DNA of 64,000 nucleotides from the NCBI GenBank assembly GCA_951812925.1, contig OX638371.1:44986101-45050100 (forward strand). The letters are read 5' to 3'. Source of the DNA: Calliopum simillimum. Lineage: Eukaryota > Arthropoda > Insecta > Diptera > Lauxaniidae. Shown one piece after another: positions 54,387 through 64,000 of this stretch. Position 1 is the stretch's first letter; each line of letters begins with the position of its first letter. The position numbers and the translations under genes were made by a program. The notes beneath the pieces are model-generated. The model worked only from the letters and a program-made list of their open reading frames with translations, was not told the DNA's origin and did no database searches.

Positions 54387-56330
54387 TTAGCAAGTTGCAA
54401 AGCACGATATACTTAGTTTTGATGGCTTTTTTGGTAGTCTCTTTCGTTTCATAATTTTTTTGATTCGTTCATGAATTTGAGAGCCTTCCGAGTTCAAGAT
54501 CTTAAAAGCTAACCTTCCTATGTGTAGTGTGCATCGATTTTCTATAGAAGGAAGACCGAATTCCGTAAGTATATTTAGAATGGGAGTGGATCGAATAGCA
54601 CCCAGTGCTACTCGAAGTGCAGAATGATATTTTGACTTAATTTTTTGCAGATTTCGCCTCGATGTTACTCCAAACATTGGCAGACCATAATCAATTTTTG
54701 AAAGGATAATTGACCTAACAATTCCGATCAGGGAATTTGTGTTGCTTTCTAGCCTTATACTACTTAGGCATTTTATAATATTAAGTCTCTTATTTAAGGT
54801 TTTAGAAAGGTTATTTATGCGGCAATTCCAAAGATGCTTGTTGTTAAAGTAAATACCTAAAATCTTAAGTGATAATACATTTTGAATATTTACATTATTA
54901 GCATTGATTATAAAATTATTACAATTAATTTTCTTACATATATATAAATGTTTAGATTTTGCTACGCATATTTTGTACCCACTATAATCTCCCCATGACA
55001 AGAGATCCTCAAAAAGTTTGTTTGTTTTGTCAATAAACGTTGAAAAGTTTTTTACTTTACAATAAATGTAGAGGTCATCTGCGTAAATAGCATGCTTGAA
55101 GAATTTCTGGCCATCAATTATTTTACTTAGATTGTTGAAAGAAATTAGAAATAGAACGACTGACAGAGGGGATCCTTGAGGAATCCCATTTTGCAATGGC
55201 CAAATATCTGAAAAGGTATTATTAACTTTAACACGTATTTTTCCGTTTGAGAGAAAATTATAAACATAGTTTATTATTTTATTGACCACTTTCCATTCTA
55301 GTAGCTTGTCAATGACAAAATGTACTCCTATGCGATCAAAAGCTTTCTCAGCGTCTATTGATATGAGTGAAAAGTGATTTTTAGATGACAAAGCATCACT
55401 GATATCTTGATCAATAGCAATTAAAGCATCTGTTGTACCTTTTCCCCTTTTATAAGCTGATTGTTTACAAGAAAGAAGATTTTGTTCAGATAGCAGCCAA
55501 AATAGTCTTTAATGCAACAAAAATTTTTCAATGACTTTGCTCATGCATGGAAGCATAGAAATGGGCCTATATCTATATATCATATTGAGTTATTTTCTTT
55601 GTTTGGTTTAAGGATGGGCACAATAGTAGCAACTTCTCATTGCTGTGGTAATCGACCGTTTATAAAGATTTCGTTGTATATACTGCATAGTTTCTTTTTA
55701 GCATTGTTAGGCAAATACTTTAGTATTGGGTAGGATAACTTATCGTGTTCTGGGGTTTTACCTTTTAGACTCTTGAGGCAAAACTGTAGTTCGAGCATAG
55801 TTATTAGAGTTTCAATTTTATTTGCGCGTGCAGACAGGTGATGTGAGGAAATCCTCTCAGGGATACTATGTTTATTTTGAACAAAATTATTAAGCTTAAC
55901 TAATAGTACTCAAAATCAACCTTGGGCATCCATTTGATCATGGCTTTAAGCGACTTAATTTTGTTTGGAGCAAGTTTCAACCTTTCGGTTAAAAGTTTCG
56001 GTTCAGACAAATCACTTAAAAAAGATATTTTATTGTTCTGAGTTTTCATTCTCCCTACATTTTTTACCCAGTTTTATGGCTGCCTGGAACGTATTCTTGT
56101 ATTTTGGCGTTGCTTGGGTCTTCTGTTTACAATATCCCAGTTTTCAGGAACAATTTTTAATGCCATTTTTTGGAACTACCCGGTTTTTTCGTCCTTTCTG
56201 CTTAAATGGTTTTTTTTTTTTTTAAGTGGAATAAGTCCATTTAACGAGGCAAAAGTTATATCATACAGACTATGTGCCATAAAAATTGGTCATTTGACCG
56301 ATATCATTTTTTAACTTAATGCCATCAATT
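54387..56330 (-). pseudogene. I-like reverse transcriptase with upstream linker
   Basis: The 334-codon open part (54387-55391) has SLISIDAEKAFDRIG (first Asp), NGIPQGSPLSVVLFL, AIYADDLYIYCKV (catalytic pair, intact) and LKILGIYFNN. Upstream, in shifted frames to about 56330, are LKSLKGKTPEHDKLSYPILK (55700-55790) and linker text such as KAMIKWMPKVDFEYY (about 55900-55945). Stops and frameshifts upstream of 55391 show decay, while the RT core is still open. Confidence 0.87.
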
Positions 56331-56340
56331 CAACCATTGA

Positions 56341-57025
56341 GTAATTATAATTATATTTATTTTACTAAATTAATTATAATTGAAAAATTGCAATTTTGAA
56401 AACTTTTTTGTGTTTTTGGCCTGGGTGTGAGTTGAACCAAGGAACTCGCGGTTGGTAGCAGAAGTCGTTACCACTGCACCAGCCTTGCCCGGCTGCGAAG
56501 CCGACTTTTGCCAGTTTTGTTTGTGTGTTAATACGTATTGATATATCATAATTGTTGTTTTGTGTTATTTATTGATATTTGGCATAGTTGTTCCTTTGGA
56601 ACAAATTCAATACCGATTGCAGGTGTTTCCATCTTATCAGGGCGTGTTCTCCCAAATAACTTTAAGAATTTTTAAGTGTGTTACTTAATGACATTTTATA
56701 TATAGAAAATTGATTTTTTAATTGAACTTTTTAGTCATATATTTGCAAAGATCGACTTACATATAAATCTATCAATGCATTTTTCTAACACATAATTATG
56801 ACAAATCAAGGAACGGATTAAAAACACGGCTATAGTGACATATGTTTCGTCTTTCGCCACAAAGACTCATCAGACTATTTTTGTTGTAATTATAATTATA
56901 TTTATTTTGCTAAATTAATTATAATTCAAAAATTGCAAGTTTGAAAACTTTTTTGTGTTTTTGGCCTGGGCGTGAGTTGAACCAAGGAACTCGCGGTTGG
57001 TAGCAGAAGTCGTTACCACTGCACC
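56341..57025 (-). mobile_element. Retrozyme-like fragment, minus orientation (partial Y, X, Y, partial X)
   Basis: On the minus strand, a partial Y unit (57025-56938) with a B box is followed by a full X with hammerhead (about 56937-56707), a full Y with A box (56470-56481) and B box (56428-56437), and the start of another X (56390-56341). It is more diverged than the arrays at 38240 and 42182, so it is an older, independent insertion. Confidence 0.88.
56832..56878 (-). ncRNA. Type I hammerhead ribozyme 7 (minus strand)
   Basis: On the minus strand it has AUAGU, CUGAUGA, stem II GUCUUU/AAAGAC, canonical GAAAC, AUAU loop, GUC and ACUAU. Cleavage falls between 56837 and 56836. The core has stayed intact although the surrounding unit is diverged. 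Confidence 0.9.
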
Positions 57026-57153
57026 ACTGTAATTATAATTACAACAAAAATAGTCTGATGAGTCTTTGTGGCGAAAGACGAAACATATGTCACTATAGTC
57101 GTGTTTTTAATCCGTTCCTTGATTTGTCATAATTATGTGTTAGAAAAATGCAT
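57026..57153 (+). mobile_element. Retrozyme-like X fragment, plus orientation, head-to-head with previous
   Basis: The orientation flips at 57025/57026 in the middle of the A box of the minus copy. The fragment contains the X part from just before the hammerhead to GAAAAATGCAT, where a foldback element interrupts it. Confidence 0.88.
57050..57096 (+). ncRNA. Type I hammerhead ribozyme 8
   Basis: It has the full canonical motif with GAAAC. Cleavage would follow C at 57091. Confidence 0.9.
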
Positions 57154-57611
57154 TTTTTAATAAACAAATAGATATTTAAGCTATACCTATAGCAAAATAA
57201 AAACAAATTTTTTATACATGCTCTGAAATCTGCACAATATTTCTGTGAAAAAAAATTGGAGGTACTCATCATTAACAAAAAAGTTTCGCGTACTTAAATG
57301 ACTCTACACAGGTGCCTTGCCTATGCGATTCACACATTTACGCTCGCTGCGCGTTCTTACGTGCATTCTCAATTTCTGCATAAATTATGATTTGTTGTTT
57401 TGAAACGGCATGCAGCGGTGAAATGCGAAAATCACATAGGCAAGGCACCTATGTAGTGGCATTTAAGTACGCGTAACTTTTTTGTTAATGATGAGTACCT
57501 CCAATTTTTTTCACAGAAATGTTGTGCAGATTTCAGAGCACATTTCTGTATAAAAATTTTGTTTTTATTTTGCTATAGGTATAGCTTAAATATCTATTGG
57601 TTTATTAAAAA
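57154..57611. mobile_element. 458-bp foldback MITE inserted in retrozyme fragment
   Basis: The ends TTTTTAATAAAC and GTTTATTAAAAA lead into arms of about 190 bases that match closely (57165-57330 with 57440-57600), with TTTGCCTATGC/CATAGGCAAGGC near the loop. The flanks ATGCAT (left) and GTGCAT (right) may be an eroded duplication. Confidence 0.85.
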
Positions 57612-58500
57612 GTGCATTATTTATAAGAAATTTTAAATATTTTTATGAAAAGTTTATTTCATCTAAATTTTGAATTATTTTTAGTCCCACCACAAAAGTT
57701 TCATAAATTTTCGCTCAATATTTACGGAGAAATCGCAATTTGAAAAAAGACATACATATAAATTCACATGCTTATAACTTTTAAAAAAATTAAAATTTTA
57801 AAAAAAAATATAAGGCAATAATCTAGATCAAAAACTCTTCACAAAACCATCAAAAAAGTTTCAGTTTAACAAGTTTGTTTTTAGTGTGTCCGTTTCAAAA
57901 AATTTAAGTCAGATGTTAAACTTTTGCAAAATTCAAAAACAGCTGATTACTTGCTGTTCGTCATTTTCAAACTTCTTTCATTTAAGCAAGTTTCTATAAA
58001 CATGTGTGGCACTTTCTGTGTCTCTAAAGTTTACTTTTTGTGGTATTTTCTCTCTTCTCCTAATACACAAGGGGAAAAAAGTGCTTCAAAACCCTTTTGA
58101 AGTGCATCTTTTTCACCAATAAGCGCTTCCGCTCCGTAAGAACTTTTCTTTCTTTTTAACATTGCATGTCATAGGATGTAAGCGAGCTTAAGCTTACCGC
58201 TTATTTGTAATGCTGCGGTAAGCGTTTTTTGAATAAAATTAAAAAAAAAAAAAAAACTGGCAGCACCAAGACTTGAATCCACGACCGTCCGTGTGATATA
58301 TAGAAACATATTATTTTTACTTACATTTATTTACCAACTCGCCGCTAAGAGGTATTAAATTTGTACATATATTAAGCAAATGTTGTCCAAACAGAATTTG
58401 ACATTCGAACGATTGCTACAGCCTTACATAGAATCATTGTGCAATATATAAGAGAAAGGAAAATAGAAAAGCGAAATATAAAAATGTTGAATGAAAATTA
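57612..58500. other. No gene recognised; one tRNA-like B box on minus strand
   Basis: At 58270-58280 the minus strand reads GGATTCAAGTC, close to a Pol III B box, followed downstream by a T-rich run. It may be a SINE remnant. The rest shows no coding or repeat signal. Confidence 0.35.
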
Positions 58501-58570
58501 TTTTAACAAAAAAAAAAATAAATAAACCAAGAAAAAAATAAAAAAAAAGGTAAAAAAAAACACACTTGCT

Positions 58571-58582
58571 GGGTTCGAACCC
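58571..58582. promoter_or_regulatory. B-box-like palindrome GGGTTCGAACCC
   Basis: The 12-base palindrome matches a tRNA B box on both strands. Flanking A- and T-rich runs suggest a SINE head on the minus strand, but no convincing A box was found. Confidence 0.35.
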
Positions 58583-58609
58583 ATTTTGCCTTACAAAAAA
58601 AAAATTGTG

Positions 58610-58900
58610 TAACTGCTTCAAGCGCTTTTAAAGAGCTTGGACCAGAAGCACTGGATTTTCTTCCTCTTGGGTACTTCACTTTTTCAAGATCAGGTGCATT
58701 GTTGTGTGTTGCACAGAAGGCCGATAGTGCCCTCCGCGCTTCTAAATTTGTATTTCTTGTTTTGAAATCTGATTTGTGACCGGTTATTCTTGTGCGAAGT
58801 TTGTTTTTTGTTGTTCCAACGTAAACCATGTCGCAAGAATAGGTGTAGCGTGTGACTGCCCTTGGAAAAAAAATTTTACGGCAGGGTTAAGGAATTCGAA
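58610..58900 (-). pseudogene. Penelope-like element, GIY-YIG endonuclease fragment
   Basis: The minus-strand text RYTYSCDMVYVGTTKNKL continues to RTRITGHKSDFKTRNTN. This matches the GIY-YIG nuclease end of Penelope-like elements, with YVG, a following Arg and a His. In that family the RT and the nuclease form one protein that primes on nicked DNA. Only about 90 residues remain: no RT domain was found on the right, and the left end runs into A/T-rich repeats. The start at 58829 is internal. Confidence 0.7.
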
Positions 58901-58929
58901 GACAATTTTGCGCTATACGTAACACCCCG

Positions 58930-59620
58930 TGTTTCCTTATGACATTTCCATTAACATGCACTAATACACTGGCACAAAAGAGAATAAAAGATCGTCAAAT
59001 TTAATTTCACCTTCAAATGACATCGAGATTTCTAGAAACCAATTTTTGGGCGCAATTTTAAAACGTCACCGAAACCTATAAGAATAAGGGAGACCAGAAT
59101 AGGTTAGTTCTTATCTGACGAAAGATTTTGCTTATTGGTATTGGTAAATAGATACCGAAAAATTGGGCTGTTGGCAACGAATTTTTTTTATTCGAGGAGT
59201 TGCGTTGTAGATTTAATGGAGATCGGTCGGTTCCGCAGACGAGCAAAGTAAGAAAAAAGAAAAATGGCGACAAAGAAATATTAGAAGTGTGAGATATGCT
59301 TTTTAAAAGAAAAAAGAAAAGTTAACAGAATAATACGCCAGAAATTCAATAAAAAAAAAAGTAAAAAAAAACAAAATCTGTTTTTTTTTGTGCGATAAAA
59401 AAAAAAAAATTTTTGAATTGCAAAGCCTTCGTGAGCTATAAAAAAGGGTCGTCGAAAATTATAAAAAAAAACCTAAGAGGGTTTCGTTTTGAATTTGGTG
59501 TGGTTTGAGCGATTTTGTGGGAATTATTGAAACTGTGAGAAAAGAGAAGTAAAAATAGGTAAAATAAACTAAGTGTATAGATATATGTATATTTAAAAAA
59601 AAGGGACAAAAATCCAGCCA
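58930..59620. other. A-rich stretch, no gene recognised
   Basis: Long A runs (59348-59358, 59398-59409, 59463-59469) with no coding text were seen. The minus-strand frames here are short and biased. Confidence 0.4.
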
Positions 59621-59639
59621 TAATAATCCGAAAGAATCA

Positions 59640-59870
59640 GCCCCGACAAATCATCGGCTACGACGAAAATCCAGCTACGACTAAGCAACGAAATACCAGC
59701 TACGTCAAAACAACAAAAAACATCATCTACGTTGAAGAAACAAATTGTCAGCTACGGTAAAACACCGAAATAACCAGCTACGACAATACAACAAATAACC
59801 AGCTACGACAAAGCAACAAAGGACCAGTTACGATCAAACACCATCTCACCAACGACGATGAAACACTTGG
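59640..59870 (+). repeat. Minisatellite with CAGCTACGAC-type units
   Basis: Seven to eight units of about 30-36 bases share (C)CAGCTACGACAAA.CAACRAA. They are imperfect and in one orientation. No function is suggested. Confidence 0.85.
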
Positions 59871-59889
59871 CAGTGGATATTGGCGTGAG

Positions 59890-60280
59890 GCATAATTTGT
59901 TTTAAAATAATTATTATTACTTAAGTATAGTTTTTTTTTTTTAAGTATCATCCCTTAAGTAAATTAGGTTTATGTAAGATCTATATTTTATTTAAATGAT
60001 ATTCCATAATTAGTTTTTCGGAAATTTATGCCAGGGGCCTCTTAGGAAAAAAAAGTATTACTTATTATTGTTTATTGATAATTTTTTTTGATTTAAAAGC
60101 CATTTGTTCCATCATTTAAAATGGAATACTTATTTGCTACCAACAATGAAAATACATTGATGGTCGGAGCTTACTGTTCAGTGTTTTTGAGTAAAACAAC
60201 AATAAAAACACAAAAAACAAGGCAAAAATACACATAAATAAAAAAAGCAAAAAAATGTATCGGAAGGCTGGTTGCTGCAT
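59890..60280. other. AT-rich DNA cutting off the BEL/Pao pol
   Basis: The pol text ends at about 60280 (TAKIIMQQ), where DNA of unknown type takes over. A 3' LTR for the BEL/Pao element was not recognised here. Confidence 0.45.
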
Positions 60281-61310
60281 AATAATTTTTGCCGTGATGA
60301 TGATTGGGGCAAGCCAACCAACCGGGTCAAACAATTTTGCAATTGTGGACAAAACTTCACGTTTGGTATAATTTGGTTTATGGATTAGTGGCTGAACATT
60401 GAAATAGAAATAATCAGACTTCGCATTCCATCGAATTCCCAGAGTTTTTGCTAAACTTTTATCTTCTAATGAAAGAAACTCAGCATTTAATAAATGATCC
60501 TGTGGAAGATCAGAAAGCAATTCTTTTGAGTTTGCCGTCTGGCTTCTAGCAATGAATTTCGTTTGGCCTAAAGATTTAGAGCTAGGGAATTCTAGTTTGA
60601 AGGGTAAATTAACAATATATCGACCATTCACATTCCTTTTTGTGGTACTTGAATAAATCTGTTCACAGATTTCATCGGATTTGGAGACTAAATATTTATG
60701 TGGGATTTCTTCGATTTCCCAAAATCTTTTAAGTTGCTCGTTCAGAGTTATTTCTGTAAAATGCGAGACAACTTTTAAGGAGAGCATTGGTTGCCCAGCT
60801 GGCACTGGTCCTGTGAGGATCCATCCAAAAATGGTTTCTTGGCCAATTAGAGATCCAAAAATATTTTTTTGAACTCCACCAAGAAGTATTGTAGGGTAAA
60901 GGTCTCCACCGATAAGCAAATCTAAAACGGAACTACGATTAAAATTCGGATCTGCAAATGCAAAAGAGGGCATTTCTATGAAATTGGAAATGTCGAAATT
61001 AAGCGATGGCAAATTTTCGGTCACTTTTGGAACCACCAGTGCACTCATCTCGATTGGATTTTTTCGGTACAAAGGAGAACCGATGTGAAACAAAGCCCTC
61101 ATAGTTGGTAAGGTGTTGATTGTCCCATTCAGACCCGTTACTTGGGCTGAAATGGGTTTGGTCGAAAGTTTAAGCATACGTTGAATGCGTTCTGACACGA
61201 AGCTGCATTCAGAAGCAGGGTCAATCAAGGCGCGAGCCTTAATAGTTGATCCCAGATGGTAAATGTCAATTAATGCCGTTCCAAGGATAACCTTTTTCGT
61301 GGCTTACGTA
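60280..61310 (-). pseudogene. BEL/Pao protease and RT remnant
   Basis: The protease text begins near 61300 (KKVILGTALIDIYHLGS) and includes ARALIDPASECSFVSERIQR, the BEL-type active site. It is followed by DLLIGGDLYPTILLGG and GSLIGQETIFGWILTGP, conserved in Pao-type proteins. Where the RT should follow, the text jumps from RFWEIEEIP and a short linker straight to LAKTLGIRWNAKSDYFYF and REVLSTIAKLFDPVGWLAP. The part with the YVDD active site has been lost in frame or nearly so. The last 45 residues of the frame ending at 60137 are foreign. Confidence 0.85.
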
Positions 61311-61430
61311 AAATAGGTATTTACTGTACCCGTAGGGTTAATTGTCGTAGACAAATTTTCCGACGTAGTCGGTTTTTCAACAGTGGACTGTATTGTAGAG
61401 GTATAAGTGACTGCAGCTCTATGTGCATTG

Positions 61431-61811
61431 TCACTTCACTTGCTTATTTGCATAACTTTTATGATTAGTAAATTTTTGAGAAGTTGGAATATCTTCCCTA
61501 TGCAACAGTGTATGGTGTTTTTTCTTACATTTGGAACATGTGTGTAAACTTTTGCAATTTTTCACTTCATGGTTAAATGCTAAACAATTTACACACAAAC
61601 TTTGCTTTTTCACTAAGGAATATCGCTCATGAACGTTTAGCTTTAAAAATTTTTCGCATGATCGAAGCGGATGAGCATCTTTACATACTATGCATTTAGG
61701 AACCTGAACGTTGTTATGAAATGATCGCAAAGGATGTACGCGCTTTGAAGTTGTCTCAGTATGCGACTTTTTTTTCCGACTTGGAATCTCCGAAACATTG
61801 CAAGACTTCAA
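61431..61811 (-). pseudogene. BEL/Pao gag C-terminal zinc knuckles
   Basis: The text CIVCKDAHPLRSCEKFLKL, LCVNCLAFNHEVKNC and CSKCKKKHHTLLH gives the three Cys/His clusters that end BEL/Pao gag proteins. This frame is separate from the N-terminal gag frame, with several breaks between 61812 and 62323. Confidence 0.85.
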
Positions 61812-62700
61812 GGGATTGGGAACGGTTTTCCATGAAACGAATCAATTCCTTAAAAGTTGGAACCTCAGAGTCTGACTTAAGCGAAAGCTATCACGCCTTT
61901 CGTGTAGACGAATCCAGCTTTTGGACAGTAATAAAAACTAGCCAATCGTCCTAGTGTGCAACTGGACGCTCAAGTTGCTCCAAAGCACGCACTGCAGATG
62001 TAACTCCATCAAAAAGTTTTTGCAAACTTGATGCACATTCTTTTGGAATTGCAGCTAAATTCGTAATCTCAGTGAGATAAGCATTGATTATAATACGTTA
62101 ATTGTCGTACTTGCGCTCTAATAGTTCCCAATCTGTGGTAAAATTAGCTTCTGTGGTTGAAATATTATCTAAAGCATGACGAGCGTCCCCAGTAAGGCTG
62201 TCTTTTAAATATTGAAGCCGCTGAGTATTAGTTAAAGAATTATTTGACGTGACAATTGAAACAAAAAGATCTTTGAAAGGGTACCACTGAGAATATGTGC
62301 CATTAAATGGCGGAATCTTTATTCACGGCAAACTTGTTGTTGCAGCAATAATTAAAGTTTGGTCAAGTGTGGTGTTTGCCGTGGGTATATGTGGTGGAAC
62401 TTGTGGTGGTTCAAGCGCTTCTAACATGTCGCACAATTCCGACACTGCTTCCACGTAAGAATATTCTACTAAATCAAAATCCTCATTCTCTAGCAGAGCT
62501 TTCACTGAATCTTCCTCTGGATATTCATCAAGTACTTCATCATAAAGCTTTTTGAAATTTCTCCAATATTGTTCAAGAAGAGTCTTGCGTGTTGTTACGA
62601 AACCTTTGGTCTGTTTTGCCTTACCAGTTTTCTTGATATTGGCTGCAAAATTCAAAACGCTCAATTTTTGGCGAGAGTACTTCTGCAATTTTCGTTCCAT
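61812..62700 (-). pseudogene. BEL/Pao gag N-terminal and central part
   Basis: From the ATG at 62700 a 125-codon frame gives a basic N-terminus and TRKTLLEQYWRNFKKLYDEV, then an acidic stretch. Further left, in shifted frames, are the conserved WYPFKDLFVSIV, QRLQYLKDSL and LTGDARHALDNI blocks (about 62170-62290). At least two frameshifts and stops are present. Confidence 0.8.
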
Positions 62701-63009
62701 TTTGATGTTGAAACGTTAAGCCAAAGAACCAAAAGGCAAACAAAATAATCACGCAAAAAACTTTTTGAAGCGGAGATGCACGCAGGTTTAAAGCTTATGT
62801 CGTCACACAAAAACTCATAAAGTGGGGCTCTATTGTTTGAAAAACACGAGAAGCGCTCTGCTATTTACGTCACGAGTCAACAAAATTTCAAAAAAAAATT
62901 ATAAAAAAATTTCTTAAAAAAGGTTTCGAAAGCTGTGTACAGTAGTGTAAAGTAAACGCGTTATACTCTGCGTTTGTTTAGGTTACTTTATAATGGGTAG
63001 TTTGATTTC

Positions 63010-63250
63010 ACCTTGCAATATTTCAAAGGTTAGAAATTTAAAAAAAACACGAGTGTTTGCTTTAACCTTCAGCAACTTTAAAGGTTAAAATACACGATAT
63101 TAGAAAAAAATATCACAATTTGGTTAGAAAAACTCGCGAGTTTGTGTTAACCTTGATCAATTTCAAAGGTTAAGCACACATACAAACTGTCAGTTAGCAA
63201 AATAAAAAACACATGGGTATGTGTTAACCTTGTACACTTACAAAGGTTAA
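63010..63250. repeat. Four AACCTT/AAGGTT hairpins in BEL/Pao leader
   Basis: Short inverted repeats of the form (TTA)ACCTT, 9-11 bases, AAAGGT(TAA) occur at 63010-63031, 63062-63088, 63147-63173 and 63224-63250. Each could form a 6-8 bp stem. The intervals share GTG or TTTG before TTAACC. They lie between the presumed primer site and gag. Confidence 0.7.
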
Positions 63251-63424
63251 ACACGATTACAAAATTTCCGCGGGAAAAATTTCTTATGTAAAATACACAC
63301 GTAAAATTTCTGATAACAAAATGGCCGATGCCGTGCAAAAATTAAAAAATTTTATTTCCAAGGATATAGGTTCTGGCATAAAGAAGGCCGAAGGAACAAA
63401 TGTCTGGTCGGGGACCAAATTTAT

Positions 63425-63813
63425 ATATTTAAATATAATTAAAAAGCCACACAGGTTACCTTTTTCACTCTGCAGCACTGGGGTGCTCCACACAACACGG
63501 CTTCGGTATAGTATACTAAGTATACTTTAGCACCTTTGGGGTTTTCAGGTCACAAAAACAAACACTTTTTCTTTTTAGGTTGTTTAAGTTTTTATTTTTA
63601 CGTTAGTTTTAAGTTAATTCATAAGCAAAGATAGTTTTAAGTTAGATTCATAAGCAAAAATAGTTTTAAGTTAGATTAATTTACTTTTAGGACGAACTCA
63701 CAAAACCGCGCTGTTCTGATGCAGGTTAGAAAAAAAAGTAAAAGGTTTTTTTTCCACGTCATGTACGAATGACATTTTCAGCCAGAACACAGCAAAGTGA
63801 GTGAGACGGCAAC
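63425..63813 (-). repeat. Possible 5' LTR of the BEL/Pao element
   Basis: On the minus strand this stretch starts TGTTGCCGTCTCACTC and ends next to the primer-site-like TTTGGTCC. It includes a threefold repeat of about 32 bp (GTTTTAAGTTAGATTCATAA, 63602-63690). With no second LTR to compare, the edges are a guess. Confidence 0.3.
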
Positions 63814-64000
63814 ACCGCACATATAAAGTCAATACATATTTTAGATTAAAATATGAATTCGCCGTGCGAGTGGGTAGGGTTGCCGTCGTATAAATATCAA
63901 CTTGGGTAATATTTCTAAAACTTTAGAAAAGTAGTTGGGGCCTATTTCATAGTTTACGTTTCCACGTAAACAGTGTCATTCCACTGAAGTGTAAACAACA
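63814..64000. other. Window end, small inverted repeat, no gene recognised
   Basis: ACGGCAACACC (from about 63807) and GGGTTGCCGT (to about 63890) form a loose inverted repeat around an AT-rich loop. Nothing else was seen. Confidence 0.35.

Larger units (their letters stand above)
53460..56340 (-). mobile_element. I-clade non-LTR retrotransposon, 5' truncated
   Basis: From right to left lie the linker, RT, RNase H and C-terminal finger of an I-factor-like ORF2. The RT phrase NGIPQGSPLSVVLFLISFNN and the RNase H phrase WVPGHIGIAGNTAADNAA point to the I clade. The 3' end is near 53460-53520 and the right edge meets a retrozyme fragment at 56341. Confidence 0.85.
60280..63420 (-). mobile_element. 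BEL/Pao LTR retrotransposon, internally deleted and truncated
   Basis: Reading leftwards lie a likely primer-site region (63402-63419, minus strand TTTGGTCCCCGACC), a 5' leader with hairpin repeats, gag, zinc knuckles, protease and part of the RT/RNase H. The order and motifs are those of BEL/Pao. The RT catalytic core is deleted, and the integrase and 3' LTR are missing. Confidence 0.8.

Noticed and set aside
63321..63530. 69-codon plus-strand frame starting MADAVQKLK
   Set aside because: It lies antisense over the likely primer site and LTR end of the BEL/Pao element and turns low-complexity at the end.

Overview
This is eukaryotic DNA, almost certainly from a higher fly (Schizophora). It is AT-rich and intron-bearing, holds the 5' end of a Vps13D-type gene with a 60-bp intron and consensus splice sites, and is otherwise filled with insect-type transposable elements nested in one another. 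There are no operons, ribosome binding sites or bacterial features. The only clear host coding sequence is the first two coding exons of Vps13D on the minus strand (21183-22136). No later Vps13D exon was recognised to its left, so positions 1-21182 are probably part of one very large, transposon-filled intron.

Layout. 1-5225: decayed Ty3/gypsy (CsRn1-like) element with a 3' LTR, split by a 107-bp palindromic MITE and a 1.5-kb foldback. About 5226-10560: LOA-like non-LTR element, split by a 2.75-kb hAT-type foldback (5588-8341). 10948-11880: 3' end of a CR1/Jockey-like LINE. 11915-16209: complete but dead CsRn1-clade gypsy element (minus) with both LTRs and a tRNA-Trp-type primer site. 16236-20730: 4.5-kb inverted-repeat element. 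21183-22136: Vps13D. 22300-23215: repeats upstream of it. 23740-28790: Jockey-clade LINE, interrupted by a hAT-like element that itself holds a palindromic MITE. 28793-36065: inverted-repeat elements and a mariner-like pseudogene. 35898-43375: a block of about 3.5 kb present twice in tandem, holding a THAP-domain pseudogene, a LINE 3' half and hammerhead-bearing repeats. 43522-47500: rest of the same LINE, with a Tc1 foldback. 47500-53460: MITEs, minisatellites and a transposon-like ORF fragment. 53460-56340: I-clade LINE (minus). 56341-57155: two more pieces of the hammerhead repeat. 58500-58930: Penelope-like GIY-YIG fragment. 60280-63420: dead BEL/Pao element (minus).

Most interesting system. 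A repeat of 551-554 bp carries, in every complete unit, a full type I hammerhead ribozyme: core CUGAUGA, a 6-bp stem II, GAA, a 2-bp stem III, a cleavable GUC and a 5-bp stem I. Each unit also has a tRNA-like stretch with Pol III A and B boxes. At 42182-43521 it sits as X-Y-X-Y-X (X about 232 bp with the hammerhead, Y about 320 bp with the tRNA-like part) inside a LINE, flanked by a perfect 12-bp target-site duplication. This is the architecture of a retrozyme (a non-autonomous retroelement spread through self-cleaved, circularised RNA), here combined with a SINE-like promoter. Penelope-like elements are the known carriers of this ribozyme class, and a Penelope endonuclease fragment lies about 15 kb away.

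The nesting gives a relative history: LINE insertion, retrozyme and Tc1-foldback insertions into it, tandem duplication of the block with a breakpoint inside a hammerhead, then a 406-bp MITE landing in the first copy only.
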